This document shows, one piece after another, positions 34,266 to 43,914 of a stretch of DNA of 64,000 nt. Under the pieces are notes generated by a model. That model was not told the DNA's origin. It saw only the letters and a program-made list of their open reading frames with translations, and searched no databases. Origin of the DNA: Pseudomonas plecoglossicida NBRC 103162 = DSM 15088 (GTDB lineage: Bacteria; Pseudomonadota; Gammaproteobacteria; Pseudomonadales; Pseudomonadaceae); contig NZ_BBIV01000011.1 in the NCBI RefSeq assembly GCF_000730665.1, forward strand, positions 110,911 through 174,910, given 5' to 3'. The first letter of the stretch is position 1; each line of letters starts with the position of its first letter. The translations under genes were made by a program, and so were the position numbers.

Positions 34266-34763
34266 TCACTGTTGAAGGACGAATTTCGCCTCAAGCCTGT
34301 GTAGCAGTTCAAAAGTATTCATGTAGGGAACGCTAAAGTTCTCACATATATTTGGAATTATGAACTTTCTTTTCACATCCAGATTTAGTACTTCGTGAGT
34401 AACTACGGTGGCACCCGTGGAAATCGCTTTCGCTATTAACCACGGGTCCGCCCCAGATAGGAATTCGTCCAAGGCTCCGGCTTTCATTTTCGGGGCTTGC
34501 TCTGAAATATGGGCGGCGATCCGAGTATATGCAGTCTGCGTTTGCTCGTCACTCACACTGTGGAAGAAGGCGCGGTTTTTAGTCGTCCACTCGGCAAGCT
34601 CATCATTCCCTTTGGCGAGCTCCTCCATCACAGAGGTTATACTGCCTAGCTCAAGGGTCTGATTTTGGTTGAGTAGCCACTGCCAAAATGCTGGGCAGAT
34701 TTTCATGCCGTAATAGCGGTTCTTCGCTTCAATGAAAGTGTTTGCGTCTAGTAGATGCTTCAT
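34266..34763 (-). CDS. PIN-fold DUF4411 protein, putative toxin
   Basis: The 165-residue protein starts MKHLLDANTFIEAKNRYYG, the DUF4411/PIN start with the first metal-binding Asp at residue 6. A later SGADPWLIAKA segment supplies further acidic residues of a PIN nuclease site. DUF4411 proteins are usually paired with an ImmA/IrrE-type regulator, as here; the ATG overlaps the upstream stop by 4 nt. It is probably the toxin of a type II-like module that cuts RNA. Codon use is AT-richer than neighbours, indicating acquired DNA. Confidence 0.82.
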   Translation of the reverse strand: MKHLLDANTFIEAKNRYYGMKICPAFWQWLLNQNQTLELGSITSVMEELAKGNDELAEWTTKNRAFFHSVSDEQTQTAYTRIAAHISEQAPKMKAGALDEFLSGADPWLIAKAISTGATVVTHEVLNLDVKRKFIIPNICENFSVPYMNTFELLHRLEAKFVLQQ

Positions 34764-35893
34764 TCCATGAACTGGCCGGCTAGTTTTCGGAGGTTGGCCG
34801 GTTGTACGCCCAGAATGTGTCCGGCGTCACGTAGAAGTAGTCGGCCGCTTAGGGTTTCGCTCAAAACTGCTTTACTCAATCGCACACTGTTCTTCGCGAT
34901 CAGGTTTCGGTAGTAGTTGCCGCTTCCATCTTCTTTGTTTTGATGGGCTTTGAGAACCATTAGGTAGTAAGCACTATACTGATCTTTAGAGATCAGCCCG
35001 AGATCCTGCGCACGTCTACCCACTGCTAGCTTGCTAATATGGAATTTTGTTGCCAGAGGAGGCAGGTTTTCTTCCCAGAGAATTCGAGAATTCCAAGTCT
35101 CGCGAAAGGACTCCTCGGGAGCAAGAAACTCTCCAGCGACTGCGTTGCAAAACCGCTCTTCATCATGTCCACTAGAGCTGCCATTCGAAACGCCGCTTGT
35201 GCCTATCCAGATATGAGCCAGCTCATGGATTAAGGTGAACAGGCGGGCAGAAGGCGCGTCAGAGCTATTTATAAAAATCAGTGGGGCGAGAGTGTTGCTG
35301 ATGGCGAAACCACGAAACTCGCTAACCTCAAGCTTCCGGTGTGTGTTTCCGACAGCAATACCACTCCTCATTACAAGGATGCCAATATCTTCTGCTGCTT
35401 GTATGAGTGCGCGAACATATTTGTCATAGTCCAAGCGGGACGCGGCAGGGTCTACGCCAAGTGTTCTACGCATATCTTCAACTACAGCTTTTACCGGGGA
35501 GCGACTGTTAAACCGGCCTACGAAGTCTAACTGTGCGCGTTCATGCTCTTGGAGATAATCCAGATACCAGTCTTGCTTTCGTATTGCATCTTTCACCGTG
35601 TCCAGCAAATTTAGGCTCGGTCGCTCAGGTGCAATACCGCCTACGGTCCTCAGGTCTGGAAGAGGCAAATTTTCAACTGGTGGCTGCGGAAGAAACAAAA
35701 AACCAAATGGAATATGGGCAGCGTTAGCCCACTTCTGAGCTTGCAGGAAGGTAGGCTTGGCCTTTCCTGCTTCCCAGCTTTCAAGGCGTTCAGTTTTCAC
35801 CGGAAGCTTTCTTGCAAACTGCTCGGTAGACAAGCCAGCGCGCAGTCTGGACCAAGTGAGGATCGTGGGATTGACGAAGGCGGCTTGAGTCAT
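34760..35893 (-). CDS. XRE-ImmA/IrrE metallopeptidase regulator, putative antitoxin
   Basis: The 377-residue protein has an N-terminal helix-turn-helix (about 10-65, LSTEQFARKL and LESWEAGKAKP) and a central ImmA/IrrE zinc-peptidase motif HELAH (H223, E224, H227). In mobile elements ImmA cleaves repressors. In this two-gene arrangement the protein is taken as antitoxin/autoregulator for the DUF4411 toxin. GC content is clearly lower than the chromosome average. Confidence 0.85.
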   Translation of the reverse strand: MTQAAFVNPTILTWSRLRAGLSTEQFARKLPVKTERLESWEAGKAKPTFLQAQKWANAAHIPFGFLFLPQPPVENLPLPDLRTVGGIAPERPSLNLLDTVKDAIRKQDWYLDYLQEHERAQLDFVGRFNSRSPVKAVVEDMRRTLGVDPAASRLDYDKYVRALIQAAEDIGILVMRSGIAVGNTHRKLEVSEFRGFAISNTLAPLIFINSSDAPSARLFTLIHELAHIWIGTSGVSNGSSSGHDEERFCNAVAGEFLAPEESFRETWNSRILWEENLPPLATKFHISKLAVGRRAQDLGLISKDQYSAYYLMVLKAHQNKEDGSGNYYRNLIAKNSVRLSKAVLSETLSGRLLLRDAGHILGVQPANLRKLAGQFME

Positions 35894-36374
35894 GGCAATG
35901 TTGGTATGCAGATGTTTCCATTCTGGTGTCCGATCACACCGTTACTTGGCCTGCCGAGGCGAGCGAGTCGAGTCTGGGTACGCATTAGCCTTTCTCCTTG
36001 GCTACTGAGGTCGCCCAGTGGGCTGAGCGACTTTACGGTATTTGCAGTATGCGGGCTTCGTCAACACGATAGGCGGTTATGCTCTGCCTTGCGTAGTCTT
36101 GTGAGCGATCACGGGGGCGATGAGGGCCTAACGTTAGTAGCGCTACGCGCCTTTGTGGAGGTTATGGCTTTCTGAAATGGTGTCGGGATGTCTCAGCGTT
36201 CGGCTTTGTTGTAAGCGTGCGGTGCGTTCGTTTCGCCTCGAGTCCTGCAGTGCGCGCTAGGCTGTGTGGTAAGCGTCGGCAGAGCTTATGAGAAGCTTCG
36301 GGGATCAGTTTGTGAGCTATGGTTTACGCTCAGGTATCGCGATCTCAATCGTGGATAAGCTTTAGGAGGCCACC
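35894..36374. other. 481-bp accessory stretch without a supported gene
   Basis: The short frames present have poor codon use and no ribosome binding site. The first 100 bp should hold the promoter of the minus-strand ImmA-type gene. The remainder lies where the toxin partner of the downstream antitoxin would normally be, but I find no RelE/HigB-like residues. Confidence 0.5.
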
Positions 36375-36680
36375 ATGGCTGATATCAATCTGAGCAAGTG
36401 GGATGCAGCAGACCACTTGAAGACCGAAGAAGACATGCTCTTGTACCTTGAGGCCTGCCTTGAAGAAAATGATCCGGCATTGCTCGCTGCGGCCTTGGGC
36501 GATATCGCCCGTGCCCGTGGGATGGCCCAACTGGCACGTGACACCGGTCTGACGCGCGAAGGGCTGTACAAGGCATTGTCTGCAGAAGGTAACCCCAGTC
36601 TGGCCACTGTCATGAAGGTCATGGCGGCGCTTGGGGTGAGGTTGCATGCGGAGATCGTGCGTCCACAAACAGTGGGGTAG
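36375..36680 (+). CDS. HigA-like addiction-module antidote protein, apparently without toxin
   Basis: The 101-residue protein starts MADINLSKWDAADHLKTEED and has a Cro-like helix-turn-helix (GMAQLARDTGLTREGLYKALS, then NPSLATVMKVMAALGVRL). This is the COG3636 group of antidote proteins, normally encoded directly after a RelE/ParE-type killer gene. Here the 480 bp upstream encode no toxin. A TAGGAGG ribosome binding site lies 6 nt before the ATG. It may work as a solo regulator or protect against related toxins. Confidence 0.85.
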   Translation: MADINLSKWDAADHLKTEEDMLLYLEACLEENDPALLAAALGDIARARGMAQLARDTGLTREGLYKALSAEGNPSLATVMKVMAALGVRLHAEIVRPQTVG

Positions 36681-36743
36681 AGGTATCGCTGCGACAGCAC
36701 ATCCTTTTCAGGGGAGGCTGTCATCTGCAGCAAAAATCCCAGA

Positions 36744-36780
36744 CAACAAAAAACCCGCACTAGGCGGGTTTCTTGTTGTC
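36744..36780 (-). terminator. Intrinsic terminator after tRNA-Phe
   Basis: AACCCGC and GCGGGTT form the stem around ACTAG. On the minus strand the T-run TTTTTTG follows. It serves tRNA-Phe and probably also the + strand antidote gene. Confidence 0.85.
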
Positions 36781-36817
36781 GCTTCGGGTAACTTTGCAAC
36801 CACCAGAAGCTTGAAGG

Positions 36818-36893
36818 TGGTGCCCAGAGACGGAGTCGAACCGCCGACACGAGGATTTTCAATCCTCTGCTCTACCGACTGAGCTATCTGGGC
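36818..36893 (-). tRNA. tRNA-Phe(GAA)
   Basis: The 76-nt cloverleaf begins GCCCAGATAGCTCAGTCGG, has anticodon loop TTGAAAA (anticodon GAA), T-loop GTTCGACTC and encoded CCA. It lies at the border of the low-GC accessory patch. Confidence 0.97.
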
Positions 36894-36903
36894 GACGAGG
36901 TGA

Positions 36904-36932
36904 ATTAAATAGATTTCCAGACCGCTCGTCAA
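36904..36932 (-). promoter_or_regulatory. Sigma-70 promoter of tRNA-Phe
   Basis: Minus-strand TTGACG and TTTAAT are separated by 17 bp, 10 nt before the mature tRNA start. Confidence 0.7.
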
Positions 36933-36983
36933 CGACTTTTTGAAAAAATTTTAAATTAATTCCGTCGCTTACGTTTTCTGGGG

Positions 36984-37256
36984 TCATTCGGCCGGTGGAA
37001 CGTAGCCATCCGCCTGGGCGTATTCTTCGCCGGCGAAAAACTTGTCCATCTCGCCCTGCAGGTACTTGCGGTCCTCGGCGTTCATCATGTTCAGGCGCTT
37101 TTCGTTGATCAGCATGGTCTGGTGCTTCTGCCAGTCGGCCCAGGCTTGCTGCGAGATGTGATCGAAGATGTCCTGGCCCTTGGCGCCGGGGTAGGGCGGG
37201 CGGTCCAGGCCTGGCAGTTCTTCTTTGTACTTGCGGCACATCACGGTGCGGGTCAT
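36984..37256 (-). CDS. yggX: YggX, Fe(2+)-trafficking / oxidative damage protection protein
   Basis: The 90-residue protein has the YggX start [17 protein letters not shown] with conserved Cys7 and the standard family length. It protects Fe-S proteins and affects iron availability. The ATG overlaps the mutY stop by 4 nt. The mutY-yggX pairing is conserved in gammaproteobacteria and sensible, because MutY is itself a 4Fe-4S enzyme. Confidence 0.95.
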   Translation of the reverse strand: MTRTVMCRKYKEELPGLDRPPYPGAKGQDIFDHISQQAWADWQKHQTMLINEKRLNMMNAEDRKYLQGEMDKFFAGEEYAQADGYVPPAE

Positions 37257-38320
37257 CGGGCGTCTCCTGCAATCAGTTCGTCGGCCGCGCGTTTGAGCAG
37301 TTTCTTGACCGGGGCGGCGAGGCCCAGGCGCGGCGGGGTGGCGAGGTTATACCAGAGCCAGTCGGCCTCGGCCACGTGCGGGTCGACCGGGTCGACTCGC
37401 ACCAGCCATGGTTCGATCGCCAGCTGGAAGTGGCTGAAAGTGTGGGTCAGGCCGTCCAGTGCGCGGCTTTCGGCCAGGCGCAGGCCGTGCTGGTAGGCGA
37501 GGTCGTCGAGCTGGGCGATGTCGTCCAGTTCCGGCAGGCTCCACAGGCCGCCCCACAGCCCGCTGGACGGGCGGCGGTAGAGTAGGATCGCGCCTTCGTG
37601 GTTGGCCAGCAGCGGCATCAGCGTGCGCCGCTGTGGCAGGGCCTTGCGGGGCTTGGGCTCGGGGTAGCGGGTTGCTTCGCCGTGCAGGTGCGCTTCGCAG
37701 CCGCGCTGCAACGGGCAGATCAGGCAGCTGGGCTTGCTGCGGGTGCACAGCGTGGCGCCCATGTCCATCATCGCCTGGGTGTAGTGGTTGGCGCGTTGCT
37801 GCGGGGTGAAGCGCTCGGCGGTGGCCCACAGCTGGTTGGCCACCTTGGGCTCGCCGGGGTAGCCGGCCTGGGCGGTGTAGCGGGCCAGCACGCGCTTGAC
37901 GTTGCCGTCGAGGATCGGCGCGCGGATGCCCATGCTGATGCTGGCGATGGCCCCTGCCGTGGAGCGCCCGATGCCGGGCAGCTCGGTGAGTTGCTCGACG
38001 CTGCGGGGGAACTCGCCGCCATGCTGCTCGACGACCATTTTCGCCGCTTTCTGCAGGTTGCGTGCACGGGTGTAGTAACCCAGGCCGGTCCACAGGTGCA
38101 GCACCTCGTCCTCCGGCGCTTCGGCGAGCGCCTGCACGGTCGGCAGGGCCTGGATGAAGCGGTCGAAGTAATTGAGCACGGTGCTGACCTGGGTCTGCTG
38201 CAGCATGATTTCCGACACCCACACCCGGTAGGGGGTGATGCCCTGTTGCCAGGGCAGGTCGTGGCGGCCGTGCTGGTCGTACCAGGCCAGCACGGCGCTG
38301 GAGAACTGCTCTGGGCTCAT
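37253..38320 (-). CDS. mutY: MutY, adenine DNA glycosylase
   Basis: The 355-residue enzyme has catalytic E37 ([10 protein letters not shown]), the helix-hairpin-helix [12 protein letters not shown], catalytic D138 (LDGNVKRV) and Fe-S cysteines C192, C199, C202 and C208, the same numbering as E. coli MutY. The C-terminal MutT-like domain reads 8-oxoG. It removes A opposite 8-oxoG. It is in an operon asmA-mutY-yggX with 4-nt overlaps. Confidence 0.96.
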   Translation of the reverse strand: MSPEQFSSAVLAWYDQHGRHDLPWQQGITPYRVWVSEIMLQQTQVSTVLNYFDRFIQALPTVQALAEAPEDEVLHLWTGLGYYTRARNLQKAAKMVVEQHGGEFPRSVEQLTELPGIGRSTAGAIASISMGIRAPILDGNVKRVLARYTAQAGYPGEPKVANQLWATAERFTPQQRANHYTQAMMDMGATLCTRSKPSCLICPLQRGCEAHLHGEATRYPEPKPRKALPQRRTLMPLLANHEGAILLYRRPSSGLWGGLWSLPELDDIAQLDDLAYQHGLRLAESRALDGLTHTFSHFQLAIEPWLVRVDPVDPHVAEADWLWYNLATPPRLGLAAPVKKLLKRAADELIAGDAR

Positions 38321-40554
38321 CGCTTGAACAGCCCCTTGAGCGTTTCTTTCAGTTCTGGGCTCACTTTGTCTCCGAGTTTTTCATCGATCTTGTCTTGCAG
38401 GCGGCTGCCGGCCAGTTTTGCCGCCACCTTGCCCAGGCCATCCTGGTCCAGGCGGCAGGCCTTGGCGCCCAGCTCCAGCGGGCCGCGGCAGCGCAGTGGC
38501 ACTTCGACGCCGACATAGCGTTCGTTGACCTGGCAGGCCGGGTCGGGCATGGCGCGCTGGTCACCCTCGACGATCACGCCGACGTTGTAGTCCATGCCGA
38601 GCACGCGCAGGTCGAGGTCGCCATGGCCATTGACGGTCAGGCCCGGAATGCGTGCCTTGAGGTCCGGGTTGCTGGCCACGCCGTTGCGTACCACCAGGCT
38701 GCCGCGCAGCTCTTCGAACGGGGTGTCCTTGCCGCGGGGCTCGCCGCTGAGGGACTTGCGGTTGAGGGTGGCGATGGCCTGGCACAGCTGCTGTTCCAGG
38801 TTGGCATTGACCAGCACGCCATCGTTGATGGTGAAGTTTGCGCTGCCGTTGAGGGTGTCGACCAGTGCCTTCTGGCTGTTGCCGGTCGCGGTCAGATCGC
38901 CGGTCAAGGTCAGCAGGCCTTTCACGGGCGGGGCCTGCTCCTTGCCTTCGCGCTTGATGAAGTGCTCGACCGGCACCCGGGTGATCCGCGTGTTCACGCC
39001 CACCTGCGGCACCGCCGGGCGCACGTCGATGCTGCCCTTGGCGTCGAAGTTGCCGTTGTAGAGGCCGCCACGCAGGCTTTGCAGGGTCACCAGGCCGCCC
39101 TGGGCAGTGACTTGTAGCTGAGCGTCGCTGATCGGCAGCTTGTCCAGGGTCAGCGCGCCGAAGGCCAGGTCGGCTTGCAGGTCGAGTACCCGCAGGCGAT
39201 CCACCGGCAGCAGTTTGTCATTGCTCCAGGCCACCTGGGTCGGGGCGTTGGGCAACGGCGAGTTGCCGGGGCTGGCTACGACGCTGGCTTCCTGCTGCTG
39301 CACTTCGCTCTGGCGTGCGGCGGTGGCGCCCTTGGCCTCTTCGCTCTTGGCCAGCAGGTAGCGGTCGGCGTCGAACTTGTCGCCTTTGAGCTGCAGGCGC
39401 AGCGCCTGCTTGGCGATGTCTTCCACGGCCACGCGACCGGTGAAGGTGCTGTCGTCCAGTTTCACTGCCAGGTCGGCAAGGGTCAGGCTGTTTGGCGAGC
39501 CCTGCAGGCGGGTCACCAGCTCCAGCTTGCCGAAGGCAGCGGGGTCGTTGGTGGCGGGCAGCGGCTGGCCGATGCTGTCGAGGAAGGTACGCAGGTTGAA
39601 CTGGGCGATCGACAGGCCACCGCTGAGCTGCGGCTCCTTGTCCAGGTCGCGCAGGTTCAGCTCGCCAATGGCGCGCAGCTGGTTGGCCGAGATTTTCAGG
39701 CCGTTCCACGAGGCGACGTTGGCCGCCATGTCGACCAGCAGCTGGCCCTGGGCGGCGAAGGTCAGGGGCTTGCCGCCTGTGGGTTCACCCGAAGTCTCGC
39801 CCGACAGGCGCATGTCCTCGAAGTTGTAGCGCTTGAGCTTGCGGTCGAAGCGCAGCTCGCCGGCCAGCTCGGTACGGGCCTTGAGGCTCGGCTCGCTGGC
39901 GGCGAGGAACGCGCTGGCCTTGAGGGCGATGTTCGCGCCTTCGTGCACAGGGCCGGTGCTCAGCTGGATGCTTTCGGCGCTGTAGCTCTTACCGTTGCTG
40001 GCGTCGGTGTACTGCACCCGTGCGTTGTTGACGGTCAGGCTGTCGATGTCGAGCTTGAGGGTGCGCTCGCTGCCGCTGTCGGGCGCAGCGCCTGGCTGCT
40101 CTGCCGTCGTGGGCGCCGGTGCCTTGGCGTCGGCACCAGCCTGCGCTGGCAGCGGTTTGCCGATGTCTTGCCAGTTGCCATGGCCCTGCTCGTCGCGGAG
40201 CAGGGTCAGGTTCAGGCCTTCGACGCGCACGTCGCTCATCTGTACTTCGCGGCGCAGCAAGGGCAGCACGCGGACCGACAGGCCGAGCATCTGCAGGTCG
40301 GCGAACGGTTCGGTGGGTTTGTTCAGGGTGGCGATGCTGGCCTCGTGCAGCTCCAGGCCCAGCCAGGGGAACAGGCTCCAGCCGATATCGCCGTTGAGGG
40401 TCAGCTCGACATGGGCCTTGTCGCGCGCCAACTGGCGGATCTCGTCTTTATAGTCGTTGGGATCGAAGAGGTGGGTCAGGGCAAAGCCCAGTGCCACGAT
40501 GATCAGCAGCAACCCGAGAAGCCCCAGTCCCAGGATTTTGCCGAACGCTTTCAT
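38317..40554 (-). CDS. asmA: AsmA family protein
   Basis: The 745-residue protein has one N-terminal membrane helix (about 8-28, LGLGLLGLLLIIVALGFAL), then the AsmA N-domain (DPNDYKDEIRQLARDKA). A long beta-rich periplasmic region follows, ending in the AsmA C-domain (GLLTLTGDLTATGNSQ, LNGSANFTINDGVL). AsmA proteins bridge the periplasm and are linked to phospholipid transport to the outer membrane. Residues 415-440 are a low-complexity linker. The stop overlaps the mutY start. Confidence 0.92.
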   Translation of the reverse strand: MKAFGKILGLGLLGLLLIIVALGFALTHLFDPNDYKDEIRQLARDKAHVELTLNGDIGWSLFPWLGLELHEASIATLNKPTEPFADLQMLGLSVRVLPLLRREVQMSDVRVEGLNLTLLRDEQGHGNWQDIGKPLPAQAGADAKAPAPTTAEQPGAAPDSGSERTLKLDIDSLTVNNARVQYTDASNGKSYSAESIQLSTGPVHEGANIALKASAFLAASEPSLKARTELAGELRFDRKLKRYNFEDMRLSGETSGEPTGGKPLTFAAQGQLLVDMAANVASWNGLKISANQLRAIGELNLRDLDKEPQLSGGLSIAQFNLRTFLDSIGQPLPATNDPAAFGKLELVTRLQGSPNSLTLADLAVKLDDSTFTGRVAVEDIAKQALRLQLKGDKFDADRYLLAKSEEAKGATAARQSEVQQQEASVVASPGNSPLPNAPTQVAWSNDKLLPVDRLRVLDLQADLAFGALTLDKLPISDAQLQVTAQGGLVTLQSLRGGLYNGNFDAKGSIDVRPAVPQVGVNTRITRVPVEHFIKREGKEQAPPVKGLLTLTGDLTATGNSQKALVDTLNGSANFTINDGVLVNANLEQQLCQAIATLNRKSLSGEPRGKDTPFEELRGSLVVRNGVASNPDLKARIPGLTVNGHGDLDLRVLGMDYNVGVIVEGDQRAMPDPACQVNERYVGVEVPLRCRGPLELGAKACRLDQDGLGKVAAKLAGSRLQDKIDEKLGDKVSPELKETLKGLFKR

Positions 40555-40725
40555 GGGCGAGTCCTTGTAGTCCGTTATTGAATTTCAAGCGGTTGAGTAT
40601 AGCGCCGCCGGGGTGGGCCCTGCGTATTCGACAAGCGATACAGGACATTTCCTGCCAATGGATCAGGAGATGCTGCTTTCGACAGCCTGGTTTTTGACAG
40701 TTCCGCGCAAGCCGTAATGGCCTTT

Positions 40726-40750
40726 TCGCCGGCAAGCCGGCTCCCACAGG
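40726..40750. repeat. Single REP unit
   Basis: One REP copy (TTCGCCGGCAAGCCGGCTCC) lies between the divergent asmA and hisB genes. Confidence 0.7.
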
Positions 40751-40831
40751 TATCCACACTGCTCACAAGGGCAAAGCAGTTCCTTGCATTGCCATATGTC
40801 ATCCGCGTTTCAAGCTTGAGCGTTCTGGGCC

Positions 40832-40837
40832 TATAAT
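40832..40837 (+). promoter_or_regulatory. -10 element of the his promoter
   Basis: A perfect TATAAT is present 37 nt before the hisB ATG. The -35 is weak (TTTCAA, 18 bp away). The leader would be about 30 nt, too short for a his-type attenuator peptide. Confidence 0.65.
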
Positions 40838-40874
40838 GGAGCCCTTTTCGCCCAATGATTTTGCGGAGCTGGTG

Positions 40875-41468
40875 ATGGTCGAACGTAAGGCTTCCGTCGA
40901 GCGCAATACCCTGGAAACCCAGGTCAAGTGCTCGATCAACCTCGATGGCAGTGGCAAGGCTCGATTCGATATCGGCGTGCCTTTCCTTGAGCACATGCTC
41001 GACCAGATCGCCCGCCATGGGCTGATCGATCTGGATATCGAATGCAAGGGTGACCTGCATATCGACGATCACCATACCGTCGAAGACGTCGGTATCACGC
41101 TGGGCCAGGCATTCGCCCAGGCCATCGGCGACAAGAAAGGCATCTTCCGCTACGGCCACGCCTACGTGCCGCTGGATGAAGCGCTGTCGCGCGTGGTCAT
41201 CGACTTCTCCGGTCGCCCGGGCCTGCAGATGCACGTGCCTTTTACCCGGGCCACGGTGGGCGGCTTCGACGTCGACCTGTTCCAGGAGTTCTTCCAGGGC
41301 TTCGTCAACCACGCCCTGGTCAGCCTGCACATCGACAACCTGCGTGGCCACAACACCCACCACCAGATCGAAACCGTATTCAAGGCCTTCGGCCGCGCCC
41401 TGCGCATGGCCGTGACCCTGGACGAGCGCATGGCCGGGCAGATGCCATCCACCAAGGGATGCCTGTAA
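40875..41468 (+). CDS. hisB: HisB, imidazoleglycerol-phosphate dehydratase
   Basis: From the ATG at 40875 the protein is 197 residues, the monofunctional IGPD length. It has the metal-binding [12 protein letters not shown] segment and the later HNTHHQIE motif. It catalyses step 6 of histidine synthesis. Ribosome binding site GGAG. It is the first gene of hisB-hisH-DUF2164-hisA-hisF; hisH starts at the next base after its stop. Confidence 0.96.
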   Translation: MVERKASVERNTLETQVKCSINLDGSGKARFDIGVPFLEHMLDQIARHGLIDLDIECKGDLHIDDHHTVEDVGITLGQAFAQAIGDKKGIFRYGHAYVPLDEALSRVVIDFSGRPGLQMHVPFTRATVGGFDVDLFQEFFQGFVNHALVSLHIDNLRGHNTHHQIETVFKAFGRALRMAVTLDERMAGQMPSTKGCL

Positions 41469-42107
41469 ATGCAGACGGTAGCCGTAATCGACTATGGCAT
41501 GGGCAACCTGCACTCGGTGGCCAAGGCGCTGGAGCACGTCGGCGCCGGCAAGGTACTGGTCACCAGCGACGCGGCGGTGATCCGCGAGGCTGATCGCGTG
41601 GTGTTCCCGGGTGTGGGCGCGATCCGCGACTGCATGGCCGAGATTCGCCGTCTGGGCTTCGACAGCCTGGTCCGTGAAGTCAGCCAGGACCGCCCGTTCC
41701 TCGGTATCTGCGTCGGCATGCAAGCCTTGCTCGACCACAGCGAAGAGAACGAGGGCGTCGATTGCATCGGCCTGTTCCCCGGCCAGGTGCGCTTCTTCGG
41801 CAAGGACCTGCAAGAAGACGGCGAGCACCTGAAGGTGCCGCACATGGGCTGGAACGAGGTCAGCCAGACCATCGACCACCCGCTGTGGCATGACATTCCG
41901 GAGCGTGCGCGCTTCTACTTCGTACACAGCTACTACATCAATGCCGGCAAGCCGGGCCAGGTGGTCGGCCGCGGCCATTACGGCGTCGACTTCGCCGCCG
42001 CGCTGGCCGATGGTTCGCGCTTTGCCGTGCAGTTCCACCCGGAGAAGAGCCATACCCATGGCCTGCAGCTGCTGCAGAACTTCGCCGCCTGGGACGGGCG
42101 CTGGTAG
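41469..42107 (+). CDS. hisH: HisH, glutaminase subunit of IGP synthase
   Basis: The 212-residue class I amidotransferase has nucleophile C81 in FLGICVGMQ and the His-Glu pair in QFHPEKSH. It supplies ammonia to HisF. The ATG directly abuts the hisB stop, and its stop abuts the next ATG. Confidence 0.96.
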   Translation: MQTVAVIDYGMGNLHSVAKALEHVGAGKVLVTSDAAVIREADRVVFPGVGAIRDCMAEIRRLGFDSLVREVSQDRPFLGICVGMQALLDHSEENEGVDCIGLFPGQVRFFGKDLQEDGEHLKVPHMGWNEVSQTIDHPLWHDIPERARFYFVHSYYINAGKPGQVVGRGHYGVDFAAALADGSRFAVQFHPEKSHTHGLQLLQNFAAWDGRW

Positions 42108-42368
42108 ATGAACAGGTCGAAGACCAAGGCCCCGGTCATCACCCTGGCCCCCGAACAGGAGCGCGAGGCGCTCGATACCCTCAAGCGATTTCTCGAAGAC
42201 CGTTTCGAGTTGCAGCTGGGGTCGTTCGAAGTGGCCGAGGTCCTCGACGTGTTCAGCAAAGAGATTGCACCCCATTACTACAACAGGGCGATTGCCGATG
42301 TTCAGCTGCACCTCAAGGAGCGGTTCGAGAGCATCGAAAGCGACCTGTGGGCACTCGAGAAGCCCTGA
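42108..42368 (+). CDS. DUF2164 protein inside the his operon
   Basis: The 86-residue protein has the DUF2164 pattern (LAPEQEREALDTLKRFLEDRFELQLGSFEVAEVLDVFSKEIAPHYYNRAI). It is alpha-helical and has no membrane segment. It is placed with no gap between hisH and hisA, so it is certainly co-transcribed. The function is unknown. In Pseudomonas this insertion in the his cluster is recurrent as far as I recall, which suggests a role linked to the HisH/HisA/HisF enzymes or simple hitchhiking. Confidence 0.85.
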   Translation: MNRSKTKAPVITLAPEQEREALDTLKRFLEDRFELQLGSFEVAEVLDVFSKEIAPHYYNRAIADVQLHLKERFESIESDLWALEKP

Positions 42369-42395
42369 AACCCAACAAATAGACAGGTTCCCAAG

Positions 42396-43133
42396 ATGCT
42401 GATTATCCCCGCTATCGATCTCAAGGACGGTGCCTGCGTGCGCCTGCGCCAGGGCCGCATGGAAGACTCCACGGTATTTTCCGACGACCCGGTGAGCATG
42501 GCCGCCAAGTGGGTCGAGGGTGGCTGCCGCCGCCTGCATCTGGTCGACCTCAATGGCGCCTTCGAAGGCCAGCCGGTCAACGGTGAGGTCGTCACCGCCA
42601 TCGCCAAGCGCTACCCGAACCTGCCGATCCAGATCGGCGGCGGCATCCGTTCGCTGGAAACCATCGAGCACTACGTCAAGGCTGGCGTCAGCTACGTGAT
42701 CATCGGCACCAAGGCGGTCAAGCAGCCTGAGTTCGTCGCCGAAGCGTGCAAGGCATTCCCGGGCAAGGTCATCGTCGGCCTGGACGCCAAGGACGGCTTC
42801 GTCGCCACCGATGGCTGGGCTGAAGTGAGCTCGGTGCAGGTCATCGACCTGGCCAAGCGTTTCGAGGCCGATGGCGTCTCGGCGATCGTCTACACCGACA
42901 TCGCCAAGGACGGCATGATGCAGGGCTGCAACGTGCCGTTCACCAAGGCACTGGCCGAAGCCACGCGCATTCCGGTGATCGCTTCGGGCGGCATCCACAA
43001 CCTGGGCGACATCAAGGCCCTGCTGGACGCCAAGGCTCCGGGCATCATCGGCGCCATCACCGGCCGTGCCATCTACGAAGGCACCCTCGATGTCGCCGAG
43101 GCCCAGGCCTTCTGCGACAACTACCAAGGCTGA
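42396..43133 (+). CDS. hisA: HisA, ProFAR isomerase
   Basis: The 245-residue beta/alpha barrel starts [12 protein letters not shown] with catalytic Asp8. It has the phosphate-binding GGGIRS and ASGGIHN motifs of the HisA family. It isomerises ProFAR to PRFAR, the substrate of HisF-HisH. Confidence 0.96.
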   Translation: MLIIPAIDLKDGACVRLRQGRMEDSTVFSDDPVSMAAKWVEGGCRRLHLVDLNGAFEGQPVNGEVVTAIAKRYPNLPIQIGGGIRSLETIEHYVKAGVSYVIIGTKAVKQPEFVAEACKAFPGKVIVGLDAKDGFVATDGWAEVSSVQVIDLAKRFEADGVSAIVYTDIAKDGMMQGCNVPFTKALAEATRIPVIASGGIHNLGDIKALLDAKAPGIIGAITGRAIYEGTLDVAEAQAFCDNYQG

Positions 43134-43143
43134 GGACTGAACC

Positions 43144-43914
43144 ATGGCACTGGCCAAGCGCATCATCCCTTGCCTGGACGTGGACAACGGCCGGGTGGTC
43201 AAGGGCGTCAAGTTCGAGAACATCCGTGATGCCGGCGACCCGGTGGAAATCGCCCGTCGCTACGACGAGCAAGGTGCCGACGAGATCACCTTCCTCGACA
43301 TCACCGCCAGCGTCGATGGTCGCGACACCACGCTGCATACCGTCGAGCGCATGGCCAGCCAGGTGTTCATCCCGCTGACCGTTGGCGGTGGCGTGCGCAC
43401 CGTGCAGGACATCCGCAACCTGCTCAACGCCGGTGCCGACAAGGTCTCGATCAACACCGCCGCGGTGTTCAACCCGGAGTTCGTCGGCGAGGCGGCGGAC
43501 CGTTTCGGTTCGCAGTGCATCGTCGTGGCCATCGACGCCAAGAAGGTGTCCGGGCCGGGTGAAGCGCCGCGCTGGGAGATCTTCACCCACGGCGGGCGCA
43601 AGCCGACCGGGCTGGATGCAGTTGAGTGGGCAAAGAAGATGGAAGGCCTGGGTGCCGGTGAGATCCTGCTGACCAGCATGGACCAGGACGGCATGAAGAA
43701 CGGCTTCGACCTGGGCGTTACCCGGGCCATCAGCGATGCGCTGGGGATTCCGGTGATTGCCTCGGGGGGTGTGGGTAACCTGCAGCACCTGGCGGACGGG
43801 ATTCTGGAAGGGCATGCCAGTGCGGTGCTGGCGGCGAGCATCTTCCACTTTGGCGAGTACACGGTGCCTGAGGCCAAGGCCTACATGGCTTCGCGCGGGA
43901 TCGTGGTTCGCTGA
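43144..43914 (+). CDS. hisF: HisF, cyclase subunit of IGP synthase
   Basis: The 256-residue barrel starts [21 protein letters not shown] with catalytic Asp12. It has the GGGVRT and ASGGVGN phosphate-binding motifs. It makes IGP and AICAR from PRFAR using ammonia from HisH. It follows hisA by 10 nt and is the last gene of the unit. Confidence 0.97.
   Translation: MALAKRIIPCLDVDNGRVVKGVKFENIRDAGDPVEIARRYDEQGADEITFLDITASVDGRDTTLHTVERMASQVFIPLTVGGGVRTVQDIRNLLNAGADKVSINTAAVFNPEFVGEAADRFGSQCIVVAIDAKKVSGPGEAPRWEIFTHGGRKPTGLDAVEWAKKMEGLGAGEILLTSMDQDGMKNGFDLGVTRAISDALGIPVIASGGVGNLQHLADGILEGHASAVLAASIFHFGEYTVPEAKAYMASRGIVVR

Noticed and set aside
35714..36175. 153-aa + strand frame across the start of the ImmA-type gene
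   Set aside because: It runs antisense to the N-terminus of a well-supported gene, lacks a ribosome binding site and shows no family pattern.
33550..36893. Integrated island using the 3' end of tRNA-Phe as attachment site
   Set aside because: The low-GC patch lies on the 3' side of tRNA-Phe, but I found no repeat of the tRNA end near 33500-33600, no integrase, and the tRNA terminator is still in place.
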